Positions 8,886 through 17,778 are shown, numbered from the stretch's first letter. The stretch is DNA of 64,000 bases from Mesorhizobium sp. B2-3-4 (GCF_006442315.1 NZ_VFVY01000015.1:1-64000); one strand, 5' to 3'. Notes: generated by a model not told the origin, from the letters alone. Numbers and translations are program-made.

Positions 8886-9665
8886 TTGAGGTACCCATTG
8901 GCTAAACACGGGAAGAAGACAAAGGCGCTAGCGCGCAAGAGCGTCGGGAAACGCAAGGCACCGGGGCTTAAGGCATTGGCGCGAGCAGGTATAAGGTTGC
9001 TTCACAAATTCGGGCCTCGCCAGGCGGATCCGAAGACATCAGACAAAAGCACAACATCATCACCCGCGCTAAGTGCCGAATGGCCACTATCACCAGCGGC
9101 GACGCTTGGCTCGTCGGTCCGCACGAAGGGAATTGAACGTGAATTACGGGCCCAACTGCCGTGGGCAGTGAGGAAATTTGTCAAAGCCGAAACGGGACGC
9201 ATCGTGTTGCGGATGCCGGAATCTGAGGCACGCGAGTTCGAGGCCGTCTCGGCGAAAGTCTCGAAGACAGTTGAGGAGATCGAAGTGTTGCCCGTGCTTC
9301 CCCGCGAGGCGGAGGATGTCCTGACGATCTCTTCGCGAGAGCGTCACAAGTGGCTCAAAGACGGAAGGCTGCAAAGCATAGGCACGCGCACGGTGAAGAT
9401 GCGCGGACGGTCAAAGGCCGTCACTTTCCACGTCTTCGACCCTCGGCACATCGAGGACGTCCTCGATCGTGACCTGGCGGTCGTATGGCGGGAGGAGGAT
9501 GCGCAAGAGGTCGCCGACAACAGAAGGCGTGGTGCAGCCAAAGCCGTCCTGACGCGTGCGGGAAAGGTCAACGCAGCCGCTGTAAGGAAAGCCCGAAAGC
9601 CAGATGACCCACGTCCAAGTTTGCAGGACTGGGAAGCTTTCGAGGATGAGGGACTGCTGCGCTAG
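8886..9665 (+). CDS. Hypothetical protein with basic N-terminus and possible DNA-binding segment
   Basis: 259 residues from a TTG start; the first 60 residues are Lys/Arg/Ser-rich and low complexity. The C-terminal half contains TISSRERHKWLKDGRLQ followed by RTVKMRGRSKAVTFHVFDPR, which looks like a helix-turn-helix plus wing, and then a charged tail. I do not recognise the family. The gene begins 21 bases after the SRAP gene in the same direction, so both may be one transcript that ends at the hairpin at 9723-9751. A DNA-binding repair accessory role is only a guess from context. Confidence 0.6.
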   Translation: MRYPLAKHGKKTKALARKSVGKRKAPGLKALARAGIRLLHKFGPRQADPKTSDKSTTSSPALSAEWPLSPAATLGSSVRTKGIERELRAQLPWAVRKFVKAETGRIVLRMPESEAREFEAVSAKVSKTVEEIEVLPVLPREAEDVLTISSRERHKWLKDGRLQSIGTRTVKMRGRSKAVTFHVFDPRHIEDVLDRDLAVVWREEDAQEVADNRRRGAAKAVLTRAGKVNAAAVRKARKPDDPRPSLQDWEAFEDEGLLR

Positions 9666-9722
9666 AGTCGGCGCCAATGAAATCGTTGACCTGACGGGTT
9701 CAGCTACCGATCTCGCTCCCTT

Positions 9723-9751
9723 GCAAAGCCGCCATTCCGGCGGGTTTTTGC
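9723..9751 (+). terminator. Rho-independent terminator
   Basis: A GCAAA-G-CCGCC arm, a 5-nt loop (ATTCC) and a GGCGG-G-TTTTTGC arm form a GC-rich hairpin followed by a T-run. It sits 58 bases after the hypothetical gene that ends at 9665 and before the convergent dnaE2, and could work in both directions. Confidence 0.75.
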
Positions 9752-9865
9752 TTTCGGGACGGGCTATCGCAGACGACCACGAGGGGACCCAAAGCAGCAC
9801 GTGTGTGTGCCGATGGACCCGACCGTACCGGCCATTCTTGCTATCAAGCAATTCGCACACGTCAC

Positions 9866-12800
9866 CTATTTGAAATCCCGTGTCTTCACCTTGATCTGGT
9901 CGATGTGGAGATAGGGATCGATGATGTTGCGCGGCCGCGGCCCCTTCGGCAGCCCGCGCGGGTCGGGCGTCGGACTACCGTGATGAAACTCGTCACCGCG
10001 ACCATGCGGCAGCGGGAAGGCAGTATCCCGGTCGCCAACGCTGGCCAGATCGGCCGAGAGATCGCTCAGCCGATGAGCCACGAGGTGGGCCACCTCGCCT
10101 TCCCGCTGAATGCGCCCATAGACGCCGATCATGCCGGCGCCGAGAACTACCCTGCGATATTTTTCGAAGACTTTTACCCACACCACCAGATTGGCGATCC
10201 CGGTTTCATCCTCGATGGTGATGAACATGACGCCCTTGGCTGAGCCCGGCCGCTGTCGGACCAGCACCAGGCCAGCCGCCTCCAGCCATTGCCCGTCGCG
10301 CCCCAGCATGGCCTGCCGGCACGGGACGATGCGCTTGCGCCGCAGATCTGCACGCAAGAAGGACACGGGATGATCGCGCAGGGTCAGCCCGACATGGCCA
10401 TAGTCTTCAACAACCTCGCTCCCTGATGTCATGGCACGCAGCGTAACGCTGGGCTCGTGGATCTCTGGCACCGACCGATGTTCACGAGCGGAAGCGGCGG
10501 CAAACAGCGGCAGGGGTTCGTCGCGCAGCGCCTTGATCGCCCACAGGGCCTCACGCCGCGCCAGCGATAGGGATGGTTGGAATGCGTCAGCATGAGCAAC
10601 CTCGACCAGCGAGGCAGCGGGAACACCAGCGCGATGCCAGAGGTCGTCGACCGTAGTAAAGGGCTGGTCGGCACGTGCGGTGATGATGGTCGCAGCGTCG
10701 GCATTAGCTAGACCACGGACCATGCGTAGGCCGAGGCGAACGGCGAAACGAGCCTCATCCGCAGTGGGCTCGAGCGTACAATCCCAGCGTGATGCGTTGA
10801 CGCAGACCGGCCGCACCTCGACACCATGGTCACGCGCGTCGCGAACGATCTGCGCCGGCGCGTAGAACCCCATCGGCTGGGCATTCAGGAGGGCAGCGCA
10901 AAAGACATCGGGGTGATGGCATTTCAGCCAGGAGGACGCGTAGGCGATCAGCGCGAAGCTTGCCGCATGGCTTTCGGGAAAGCCATAACTGCCGAAGCCC
11001 TCCAGCTGCTTGAAGGTCTTTTCGGCGAATTCGCGCTCATAGCCGTTCTTCACCATGCCGCCGATCAGCTTGGCGCCGAAGCTGGAGACACCGCCTGTGT
11101 GTTTGAACGTCGCCATCGCGCGGCGCAGCTGGTCGGCCTCGCCTGGGGTGAAGCCGGCGCATTCTATCGCCACCCGCATCGCCTGCTCCTGGAACAGCGG
11201 CACGCCCAGCGTTTTTCCCAGCACCTTTTCGAGTTCGGGTTTTGGATAGACGACGTCTTCCTTGCCTTCGCGCCGGCGCAGATAGGGATGCACCATGTCG
11301 CCCTGGATTGGTCCTGGTCGCACGATCGCGACCTCGATGACGAGGTCATAGAAGGTGCGCGGCCTGATGCGCGGCAGCATCGACATCTGGGCGCGGGATT
11401 CGATCTGGAACGTGCCCAGCGTATCGGCCTTGCGGATCATTGCATAGGTGCGCGGATCCTCAGCCGGGATCGTGGCGAGATCCAGATTGATCCCCTTGTG
11501 TTGCGATAAAAGGTCGAAGCCTCGTTTCATGCAGGACAGCATGCCGAGCGCGAGCACGTCGACCTTCATGAACTTCAGCGCGTCGATGTCATCCTTGTCC
11601 CATTCGATGACCTGACGATCCTTCATCGCGGCCGGCTCGATAGGCACCAGATCGTCGAGCCTGTCACGGGTCAGCACGAAGCCACCGGGGTGTTGTGACA
11701 GGTGGCGCGGCGCGCCGATCAGTTGCCTGGCGAGGCCAAGGGCCAGGCGTAGCCGGCGATCGCCGAGATTGAGGTTCAGTTCCTCGGCGTGCTTGGGCTG
11801 AACGCCCTCGTCCGACCAGCCCCAGACCTGCGACGACAGCATCTTGGTCAGATCTTCGGGCAGACCCAATGCTTTGCCGACATCACGCAGAGCGCCTTTC
11901 GAGCGATAGCGGATGACGGTCGAGCACAAGGCCGCGTGTTCGCGGCCATAGGTGTCAAACACCCATTGCATGACGATTTCGCGCCGCTCATGTTCGAAAT
12001 CGACATCGATGTCGGGCGGCTCGCGGCGCTCTTCCGAGACGAAGCGTTCGAACAGAAGATCGTTGCGATCAGGATCGATCGAGGTGATGCCCAGCACATA
12101 GCAAACGGCGCTGTTGGCGGCCGAGCCCCTGCCCTGGCATAGAATGTCCTGGCTGCGGGCAAAGCGAACGATCGAATTGACCGTCAGGAAATATGGCGCG
12201 TATTGCAGCTTTTCGATGAGTTCCAATTCATGTTTGAGCGTGCCAACGACCTTGTCGGGCACGCCCTCGGGAAAGCGCTCTGCCGCGCCTTCCCATGTGA
12301 GTTTCTCCAAGGCCTGCTGCGGCGTCAGTCCAGGCAGCATGCGCTCCTCGGGATATTGATAGGCAAGCTCTTCCAGAGAAAACCGGCAGCGCTCGACAAT
12401 CTCGAGCGTGCGCGCAAGCGCCTCGGGGTAGCGACCAAAAAGCCGCGCCATTTCGGCCGCCGGTTTCAGGTAGCGGTCGGCATGCCGCTCGCGCCGAAAC
12501 CCGGCATCGTCGATGGTGACATTGTGCCGGATGCAGGTCACGACGTCCTGCAGGATGCGCCGTGACGGCTCGTGAAACAGGACATCGTTGGTAACGACCG
12601 TTGGCACGCCGGCCTGACCGGCGAGGCTGGACAGATCGTAAAGCCGCAGCGCATCGTTTGGACGGCGACGCAGAGTCAGCGCCATGTAAGCCCTATCGCC
12701 AAACGCCTGGCGCATTCGCCGCAGCCACATCGAGGATGTGTCGTCGGCCTGATCGGGGATGAAAACGGCAATAAGGCCTTCGCCATAGGCGACAACATCG

Positions 12801-13132
12801 GCCCAGTGCAGCACGCATTTTGCCTTGCCGCCACGCTTCTTGCCCAGCGACAGCAAGCGGCATAGCCGCGAGTAGGAAGCGCGGTCGGTTGGATAGACCA
12901 AGATGGAAATCTCTTCGACCAGATCCAACCGGCAGCCGACGATCAGCCTTACACCGGTTCCCTTCGCCGCTAAATGGGCGCGGACGATTCCGGCCAGGCT
13001 GTTGCGATCGCAGATAGCAAGCGCTCGCATGTCCATGATGGCGGCCTGCGCGAACAATTCCTCGCAGGAGCTGGCGCCGCGCAGGAAGGAGAAATGCGAC
13101 GTGCATTGCAACTCGATATAAGGTGCGCTCAT
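9866..13132 (-). CDS. dnaE2: Error-prone DNA polymerase DnaE2 (ImuC)
   Basis: 1088 residues, the usual length for DnaE2. It has an N-terminal PHP domain (ELQCTSHFSFLRGASSCEEL at the start), the polymerase active-site motif PDIDVDFEHERR (about 371-382), KVDVLALGML with the third catalytic Asp, and a C-terminal OB-fold (GVMFITIEDETGIANLVVW). This is the catalytic subunit of the ImuA-ImuB-ImuC mutasome that extends past DNA lesions. Its start overlaps the imuB stop by four bases (ATGA), so it is coupled to imuB and falls under the LexA box at 15360. It converges with the gene ending at 9665. Confidence 0.97.
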   Translation of the reverse strand: MSAPYIELQCTSHFSFLRGASSCEELFAQAAIMDMRALAICDRNSLAGIVRAHLAAKGTGVRLIVGCRLDLVEEISILVYPTDRASYSRLCRLLSLGKKRGGKAKCVLHWADVVAYGEGLIAVFIPDQADDTSSMWLRRMRQAFGDRAYMALTLRRRPNDALRLYDLSSLAGQAGVPTVVTNDVLFHEPSRRILQDVVTCIRHNVTIDDAGFRRERHADRYLKPAAEMARLFGRYPEALARTLEIVERCRFSLEELAYQYPEERMLPGLTPQQALEKLTWEGAAERFPEGVPDKVVGTLKHELELIEKLQYAPYFLTVNSIVRFARSQDILCQGRGSAANSAVCYVLGITSIDPDRNDLLFERFVSEERREPPDIDVDFEHERREIVMQWVFDTYGREHAALCSTVIRYRSKGALRDVGKALGLPEDLTKMLSSQVWGWSDEGVQPKHAEELNLNLGDRRLRLALGLARQLIGAPRHLSQHPGGFVLTRDRLDDLVPIEPAAMKDRQVIEWDKDDIDALKFMKVDVLALGMLSCMKRGFDLLSQHKGINLDLATIPAEDPRTYAMIRKADTLGTFQIESRAQMSMLPRIRPRTFYDLVIEVAIVRPGPIQGDMVHPYLRRREGKEDVVYPKPELEKVLGKTLGVPLFQEQAMRVAIECAGFTPGEADQLRRAMATFKHTGGVSSFGAKLIGGMVKNGYEREFAEKTFKQLEGFGSYGFPESHAASFALIAYASSWLKCHHPDVFCAALLNAQPMGFYAPAQIVRDARDHGVEVRPVCVNASRWDCTLEPTADEARFAVRLGLRMVRGLANADAATIITARADQPFTTVDDLWHRAGVPAASLVEVAHADAFQPSLSLARREALWAIKALRDEPLPLFAAASAREHRSVPEIHEPSVTLRAMTSGSEVVEDYGHVGLTLRDHPVSFLRADLRRKRIVPCRQAMLGRDGQWLEAAGLVLVRQRPGSAKGVMFITIEDETGIANLVVWVKVFEKYRRVVLGAGMIGVYGRIQREGEVAHLVAHRLSDLSADLASVGDRDTAFPLPHGRGDEFHHGSPTPDPRGLPKGPRPRNIIDPYLHIDQIKVKTRDFK

Positions 13133-14652
13133 CCGAAGATGCCGTGTAGGAACCAGCGATGGGAGCCGGTCCCGGCATCCTCCCCATCGCCGGCGCGATA
13201 AATCCAGAACCGTTCGCCCGCTTCGTCCTCGACCTGGAAATAGTCGCGCACGGCGGCAAGCTCGCCGTCACGCTTCCACCACTCGCCAAAAACCCGCTCC
13301 GGGCCATCAGCGCGCTTCACCCGTCGACGGATGCCTCTCCAGGTGAAGCTTGCGGGTGGATGATCCGGCAGCAGTGCTATCGCCTCGATCAGCTCAGGCA
13401 CGGCAAACAAACGCGCCGGACGCGGCCAATGGTCAGGCCATGCGTCGCCGGTTTCAACCGACGCGGGTGCCACGCGCCGAACAGACCGTTCGGGCACGTC
13501 GCTGGCGACCGGGGCAAACCTGTAGAGCTTTTCCTCGCCGACACGATTGCCGAGTATGTCGATCAGATCCGACATGTCGGCGTCCTGTTGCTCGATGAGC
13601 GACGAAATGGTCTGCCTGGGCGTCAGCGGTTCAGCCAAGGGCGCGGACAAACGCATCAACTCGATGCCGAAGCCCGGGTCGATTTTCTCGATCTTGTCGC
13701 AGATGAGACGCGTCAACCGCTTCACATCTCGGACTGGCAAGGCTGTGCCGACGCGAATGGCTTCGATCCGGTTGTCGACGCGGTAGAGCAGCAGGTCAAG
13801 CCGCCGCGCGCCGAGGCCCTTGGCCTCCAGCTCGAGACAAAGCGCTTGAACAAGCTTGCCGACATAGCGCGCGATTGTCTCGGCCGCACCGATGGGTTCG
13901 CCAAAGGCACGCTTGACCTCGATCACATCAGCCGGCCGGACCGGCTCTATCGGCTCGGCAAGGCGCCCCGTCGCCTGGTCAAGGCGGCGACCCAGTTCCG
14001 GTCCGAAGCGCAGGGTCAGCGGCGCGCGCGGCTGCTTCAAAAGCTCGCCTACCCTGTCGAAGCCCAAGACACGCAGACCGCTGACCATTGCATCGGGCAA
14101 GCGCAGCGCCGGGATAGGGAGCGAAAGGATTGCATCATAGGTAGCGTTCACGGCAACCACGCTGACGGTCTGCCTGACGTATCGCGCAACGGCGTGTGCG
14201 GCACCCCAGCTGTCCGCAACTGCTGCCCGCGCCAAGATGCCGGCCTGGCTGAGACGCTTGACCATATCGATCAGCATCAACTTCTCGCCGCCGTGAAGAT
14301 GATCGGCGCCCGTGGTGTCCATGACCAATCCGTCCGAAGGATCTGTCGCGACGATCGGCGCGTACCGCCGCAATGCCCATAGCGCCAGCCGCTCTAATGC
14401 CTCCGCGTCGGCATCGGGTTCGGCATCCATGACCGCCAGCCCCTGGACCAATGCCTGCGCCTTCGTTGCAGGCATTCCGACGCGCAAACCGGCTTCCACT
14501 GCGGCGCGATCGACCGCGGTCACCAGGCGACGATTGCCGTGCCGCCCCACTGTCACCAACGGCTTATCCGATGGCGGCGAGACGTCGCCCAATTTCCTTC
14601 TGAGCCGGTCGGTCGGCCAGCTTGGAAGGAAGAGCGAGACGACCCTTGGCAT
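13129..14652 (-). CDS. imuB: ImuB, catalytically inactive Y-family polymerase scaffold of the mutasome
   Basis: 507 residues from the ATG at 14652, where the conserved start MPRVVSLFLPSWPTDRLRR begins; an upstream in-frame start at 14691 is less likely. ImuB proteins resemble DinP-family polymerases but lack the catalytic acidic triad and instead bind the beta clamp and connect ImuA with DnaE2. The C-terminus (residues 400-507) carries the family segments WPRPARLFAVPELIEAIALL and ERFWIYRAG. It starts inside imuA (89-base overlap) and overlaps dnaE2 by four bases, so all three genes form one operon. Confidence 0.95.
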   Translation of the reverse strand: MPRVVSLFLPSWPTDRLRRKLGDVSPPSDKPLVTVGRHGNRRLVTAVDRAAVEAGLRVGMPATKAQALVQGLAVMDAEPDADAEALERLALWALRRYAPIVATDPSDGLVMDTTGADHLHGGEKLMLIDMVKRLSQAGILARAAVADSWGAAHAVARYVRQTVSVVAVNATYDAILSLPIPALRLPDAMVSGLRVLGFDRVGELLKQPRAPLTLRFGPELGRRLDQATGRLAEPIEPVRPADVIEVKRAFGEPIGAAETIARYVGKLVQALCLELEAKGLGARRLDLLLYRVDNRIEAIRVGTALPVRDVKRLTRLICDKIEKIDPGFGIELMRLSAPLAEPLTPRQTISSLIEQQDADMSDLIDILGNRVGEEKLYRFAPVASDVPERSVRRVAPASVETGDAWPDHWPRPARLFAVPELIEAIALLPDHPPASFTWRGIRRRVKRADGPERVFGEWWKRDGELAAVRDYFQVEDEAGERFWIYRAGDGEDAGTGSHRWFLHGIFG

Positions 14653-15328
14653 CACAAGCCTCCACTTCGATATCGAGCGTTTCCCCTCCACGGGATCTGA
14701 TCAATTCAAGTTGCCATCGTGCCCGGCCAACACCCGGAGCGGGGAGCGGCCGCGATGGCAAAACAGAAACCCGCCAGCGGCTGACGGAGGCTGTCGGCTG
14801 GCCGAAATCGGCAGCTTCGGTCTGGCGGCGCCAACGGCGGATTGCGATGCCCATCGCTCCCGACGCTTCTGACGCAAGCTGCAAGCGTCGCGAAGCCGTC
14901 ATCGACAAACGCGCAACCTCAGCGACCACAGCCCCAAGTCCGACATGCCGCAGGCCTTCCTCGAAGCAGGCGAGCAAGGATTTGTCGTCGCCGGCTTCGA
15001 CATAGATCACCCGATCAGGGTGAAGTCCGACCTGTGCGATTGCCGGCGCAAACAGATCCTGGCGCGTCACACACCACAGCACCTTGCCTTGCGTCCTGGC
15101 CGCAATGCCTGCAGCAAAAAGCGATGCAGCAGCGCCATCGATTGCACCATTGCCGCCACCGGCCACCTCATGAAGAGCACCAAGCGCCACCCCGCCCCCA
15201 GGCAGATGGCTGTCGATTGAAGCGACACCGAAGGGAAGCACCGCTCGTTCGCGCGTGCTTCCTCCTTCGAGACGCGCAATGCGATCTCGGAGATCGGAAA
15301 TGGCAGCAGTCGGCGTCGATGCACTCAT
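14564..15328 (-). CDS. imuA: ImuA, RecA-like accessory protein of the mutasome
   Basis: 254 residues. The N-terminal half has the RecA/SulA-like fold signatures of ImuA: LPFGVASIDSHLPGGGVALG, then LHEVAGG and LFAAGIAARTQGKVLWC. The C-terminus (RWQLELIRSRGG, then WRVSVLPSRP) also matches the family. It is the first gene of imuA-imuB-dnaE2. A LexA box lies 32 bases upstream (15360-15374), giving direct sequence support for SOS induction. Confidence 0.95.
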   Translation of the reverse strand: MSASTPTAAISDLRDRIARLEGGSTRERAVLPFGVASIDSHLPGGGVALGALHEVAGGGNGAIDGAAASLFAAGIAARTQGKVLWCVTRQDLFAPAIAQVGLHPDRVIYVEAGDDKSLLACFEEGLRHVGLGAVVAEVARLSMTASRRLQLASEASGAMGIAIRRWRRQTEAADFGQPTASVSRWRVSVLPSRPLPAPGVGRARWQLELIRSRGGETLDIEVEACDAKGRLALPSKLADRPAQKEIGRRLAAIG

Positions 15329-15359
15329 CTGTCCTCTGAACGCGAAATGCTGATGGCAT

Positions 15360-15374
15360 GTTCCTTATTTGTTC
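15360..15374 (-). promoter_or_regulatory. LexA (SOS) box of imuA-imuB-dnaE2
   Basis: On the plus strand the bases read GTTC-CTTATTT-GTTC, an exact match to the alphaproteobacterial LexA motif with an AT-rich 7-base spacer. It lies 32 bases before the imuA start. Confidence 0.92.
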
Positions 15375-15459
15375 TCTTCCTGACAAAGAGTCAATGGGAC
15401 GTGAGGTCGGCGGGAAGATCGGATATCGGTGTTCGAGCATCCCCGTACATCGGTTCCCG

Positions 15460-15484
15460 GGAACCCAATTTGTGCACGGACATT
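15460..15484 (+). promoter_or_regulatory. Candidate sigma-EcfG promoter of the DUF6894-like gene
   Basis: GGAAC-N16-CATT. The -35 is exact; the -10 differs from the CGTT consensus at one base. It lies 22 bases upstream of the start at 15506. Confidence 0.6.
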
Positions 15485-15505
15485 GCTTGGTGACAGGAGA
15501 TGTTC

Positions 15506-15796
15506 ATGCCGAAGTTCCGCTTTGAGACCACAGAGTTCGACCAGACCACAACATTCGAGGAAGAGTTGGCGAGTCCCGATTTGGCTAGCCCGCGAGCAAT
15601 CGAAAAGGCCCACGCGGCGCTTGTTGCGGGTGCTCCCACCGGTCTCGACCAATCCGGATCGGTCACAAGGGTCTACGACGAAGCCGGCTATCTGGTCGCC
15701 ACAGTCAACTTTTCAGACGTGGTGCTCGACAGCTCCCAGCAGCAGCCAATCAGCGATGCGCCGACAGAGGAGCCCGGTGTTATGCGGTCGGGCTGA
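15506..15796 (+). CDS. DUF6894-like small protein
   Basis: 96 residues from the second ATG (15506), which has AGGAGA 6-7 bases upstream; the first ATG at 15500 would have no spacing. The pattern SPRAIEKAHAAL then RVYDEAGYLVATVNFSDVV resembles DUF6894 proteins at 43266, 60441 and 61701 in this window. Function unknown; members are often found near rhizobial stress genes. An EcfG-type promoter directly upstream suggests stress induction. Confidence 0.7.
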   Translation: MPKFRFETTEFDQTTTFEEELASPDLASPRAIEKAHAALVAGAPTGLDQSGSVTRVYDEAGYLVATVNFSDVVLDSSQQQPISDAPTEEPGVMRSG

Positions 15797-15859
15797 CTGC
15801 GCTGGCCATCCAACTTTGAACCAACCGTCACACCGAGTGCGATTTCCCGAGAGTGTCCA

Positions 15860-15988
15860 ATGCCCATTATCACTGGAATCGCTTTTACCTTGCTGATTTT
15901 GTTCGTTGTCCTGTTCATGACGCACGCCGCGCGTGACTTGCAGAGCTCCCCGGCGTTCTATCGCTTGAGGCGCCGGCTGCGTTACTAG
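15860..15988 (+). CDS. Small single-pass membrane protein, 42 residues
   Basis: ATG at 15860 to TAG at 15988. Residues 3-20 are a hydrophobic helix (ITGIAFTLLILFVVLF) followed by a basic tail ending RLRRRLRY, the charge pattern of an inner-membrane peptide with its C-terminus in the cytoplasm. No strong ribosome-binding site is visible. It lies 63 bases after the DUF6894-like gene and could share its transcript. Function unknown. Confidence 0.45.
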   Translation: MPIITGIAFTLLILFVVLFMTHAARDLQSSPAFYRLRRRLRY

Positions 15989-16388
15989 GTCGTGGAAACG
16001 AAGTTCAGAGATTCGATGTAGACTCAAAGGTCGCGGTTCCGCGGGCCGCTGAATGGGTCGAAGACCCCTTCTCGATGTAAACCCTCGGTCGGCCCTCTAA
16101 AGAAAGACGGCGTATAAGCCGCAGTCCTGCGCGCGTCCGCAACAGCGGACAATTGTCGCGCGCGGGACGGAGGAAATTCGCCCCCGCCGCGGGCGGTGAA
16201 CGGGACAGCCGTAGGAGCGTCAGCATAGCGCCGGCCGCAGGACGGGACGCGGGACCGACTGTCCCCGTCCGCGGCGGTCCGCATGAAGCATCGGCCTTGG
16301 ATGAAGTCGTCTTGGAAATTAAACGAGTACTGCCCAGTATGCCATCCTATTGAAAAAAGTAAGCTATTTCCCCGTGGTCCGCGGTCTA
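15989..16388. other. GC-rich intergenic region rich in inverted repeats
   Basis: About 400 bases with no convincing gene. It contains a nested imperfect hairpin: GTCC..GCGCGCG at about 16123-16136 pairs with CGCGCGC.GGAC at about 16156-16168, and an inner GTCCGC-AACA-GCGGAC lies between them. More GC-rich repeats follow to about 16280. Reading frames through it have no ribosome-binding site. It could hold a structured RNA, a terminator for the upstream genes, or a protein-binding site. Confidence 0.4.
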
Positions 16389-16399
16389 TTGACACTTAT

Positions 16400-16414
16400 G
16401 TTCTTATTTTGTTC
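16400..16414 (+). promoter_or_regulatory. LexA (SOS) box before an unknown four-gene operon
   Basis: GTTC-TTATTTT-GTTC is an exact alphaproteobacterial LexA motif with a T-rich spacer much like that of imuA. A TTGACA -35 element lies at 16389-16394, so LexA would sit between -35 and -10. The gene start is 34 bases downstream. Confidence 0.88.
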
Positions 16415-16447
16415 ACTGCTGGGAGGACTGGTAAAAGGAGGCGAACC

Positions 16448-17203
16448 ATGGAACTTCGCTTAAACATTGAAGGTGCAGCGCCCGAGGAACTGGCACGCGG
16501 CGTCGCGGCGGCCGAAGCAGTCTTCGCGCAGGCCGGCATTACGGCTTTGCAAGGCGCGGAAGGTTTGTTCGCGTTGGAAGGGTGGGATATCAAAGGCTTT
16601 CCAGAAGACGACCAGCCAACCGAGCGCGAGGACCAGGCTGCTTCGGTCTGGATGGAAGCCGACGAGGCCGCGACGGCTGCATGTTGCGCGGGCTGGCCGG
16701 AGGACAAAGTTCCGCGCCATCAGATCATGGAACTGATCGACATTCCCCGAACGAGATTGCAAGCCGAGGCGCTCCCGGATACGTGGCCGGCGCGCAAGCA
16801 GCTCTATCCAGACGTCGTCAAACGGCTGGAGGTCACAGCTGGCCCGGACCGCCAGATCGATTTCGACATTGCCTTCGTTCTTGGCTGGGTGCCCGAGCGA
16901 CCGACGCTGGATCGGGTTGAGCCGCTTTCGGAAGACGGCGACCGTATCCCCTTCTTCACCAGCGACCTTGCCCAGGTTGAAGAAATGGCTCGCAAGGCGC
17001 TTAAGGACTGGACGATCGATATTGACCGGGATCCCTATGATGCCCACGTTTTCGACCCGGCAGCCAGTGAAGACGGTGACGGATTGCGCATGGCGGCGTG
17101 GCGCGATTTCAATGGCTCCCTGCTTATGGAGAAGCCGCCTGCAAATCCTGCAATCGCACTGACCCTGGCGATGATGCGCGGCCAGTCGATGCATTTCGAA
17201 TAG
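16448..17203 (+). CDS. Hypothetical protein, first gene of a putative SOS operon
   Basis: 251 residues from ATG 16448 with an excellent AGGAGG at 16436-16441. The protein is acidic and soluble, with no membrane segment, signal peptide or catalytic motif that I recognise. Notable segments are an N-terminal helix (APEELARGVAAAEAVFAQAG), a Trp-rich middle and a central VLGWVPERPTLDRVEPL. It is followed by three small co-directional genes to 18030. The LexA box and TTGACA promoter immediately upstream imply induction by DNA damage. No function is assigned. Confidence 0.8.
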   Translation: MELRLNIEGAAPEELARGVAAAEAVFAQAGITALQGAEGLFALEGWDIKGFPEDDQPTEREDQAASVWMEADEAATAACCAGWPEDKVPRHQIMELIDIPRTRLQAEALPDTWPARKQLYPDVVKRLEVTAGPDRQIDFDIAFVLGWVPERPTLDRVEPLSEDGDRIPFFTSDLAQVEEMARKALKDWTIDIDRDPYDAHVFDPAASEDGDGLRMAAWRDFNGSLLMEKPPANPAIALTLAMMRGQSMHFE

Positions 17204-17316
17204 TGGTGAACGGGTTAGATGGCCTCCATCGTCTATCGATCGTGCTTGGCCACTCCAGATCGCACGGCCGTGGCAGAACGGCTGACAAGCCCACACCGCA
17301 TCTGAGGAGAGAGACC

Positions 17317-17514
17317 ATGTCAGAAAAACCACACTATATGCCGACCGGCGTTGGAATGGGCATGATAAGCGACGACGAGACGAAGGTCGGCGTTCTGATA
17401 TTTGAAACGGCGCAAGGTAACTTCGACTTCGCCGTAAATTTGCAGGCAGTCGATGTCCTCACCAAGGCAATCAATAAGATCGAGATGCATCTCCGCTCCG
17501 GCAGGACGCACTGA
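17317..17514 (+). CDS. Hypothetical small protein, second gene of the putative SOS operon
   Basis: 65 residues from ATG 17317 with AGGAGA about 8 bases upstream. The C-terminal half (LQAVDVLTKAINKIEMHL) is a predicted amphipathic helix; the N-terminal half is a short beta-rich segment (KVGVLIFETAQGNFDFAVNL). No family recognised. The 113-base gap to the upstream gene holds no obvious promoter. Its stop TGA abuts the GTG of the next gene, supporting coupled translation. Confidence 0.7.
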   Translation: MSEKPHYMPTGVGMGMISDDETKVGVLIFETAQGNFDFAVNLQAVDVLTKAINKIEMHLRSGRTH

Positions 17515-17775
17515 GTGTCCGACGATGTGCCAGATCAGAAAAAGCCGAAGCTGATCGTTGTCATGGCGTTCGACCGCGGTGAGGATGGCGACCTCTTCAC
17601 CGCATACGGCCCGACCGACCAGCAAAGCGAGGACCGCGCGATCCGCACGGCAAAGGCGCTGGCTTCAAACCACGTCGGTGTCATAGCATGGAGCCGCGAG
17701 GCCGACCCGGGGCTTGGCGACTATGGGCCGCCGACGGTGCTGTTCACCAATGGCGAAGTGCCGGACATGGAGTGA
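17515..17775 (+). CDS. Hypothetical small protein, third gene of the putative SOS operon
   Basis: 86 residues from a GTG start directly after the previous stop. The sequence looks like a compact alpha/beta domain: LIVVMAFDRGEDGDLF, an A-rich helix (EDRAIRTAKALASNHVGVIA) and PPTVLFTNGEVPDME at the C-terminus. I do not recognise the family. The lack of any gap to its neighbours argues that it is made together with them. Confidence 0.7.
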   Translation: MSDDVPDQKKPKLIVVMAFDRGEDGDLFTAYGPTDQQSEDRAIRTAKALASNHVGVIAWSREADPGLGDYGPPTVLFTNGEVPDME

Positions 17776-17778
17776 AGG

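Noticed and set aside
9604..9873. 89-codon plus-strand frame after the 8886 gene
   Set aside because: It runs through the hairpin terminator at 9723-9751 and has no domain or ribosome-binding site.
13159..14382. 407-codon open frame on the plus strand
   Set aside because: It is antisense to imuB, which has clear family motifs; high-GC DNA often gives long antisense frames.
16024..16395. 123-codon minus-strand frame in the GC-rich intergenic region
   Set aside because: Arg/Ser/Ala-rich shadow-like composition, no ribosome-binding site, and it covers the inverted repeats.
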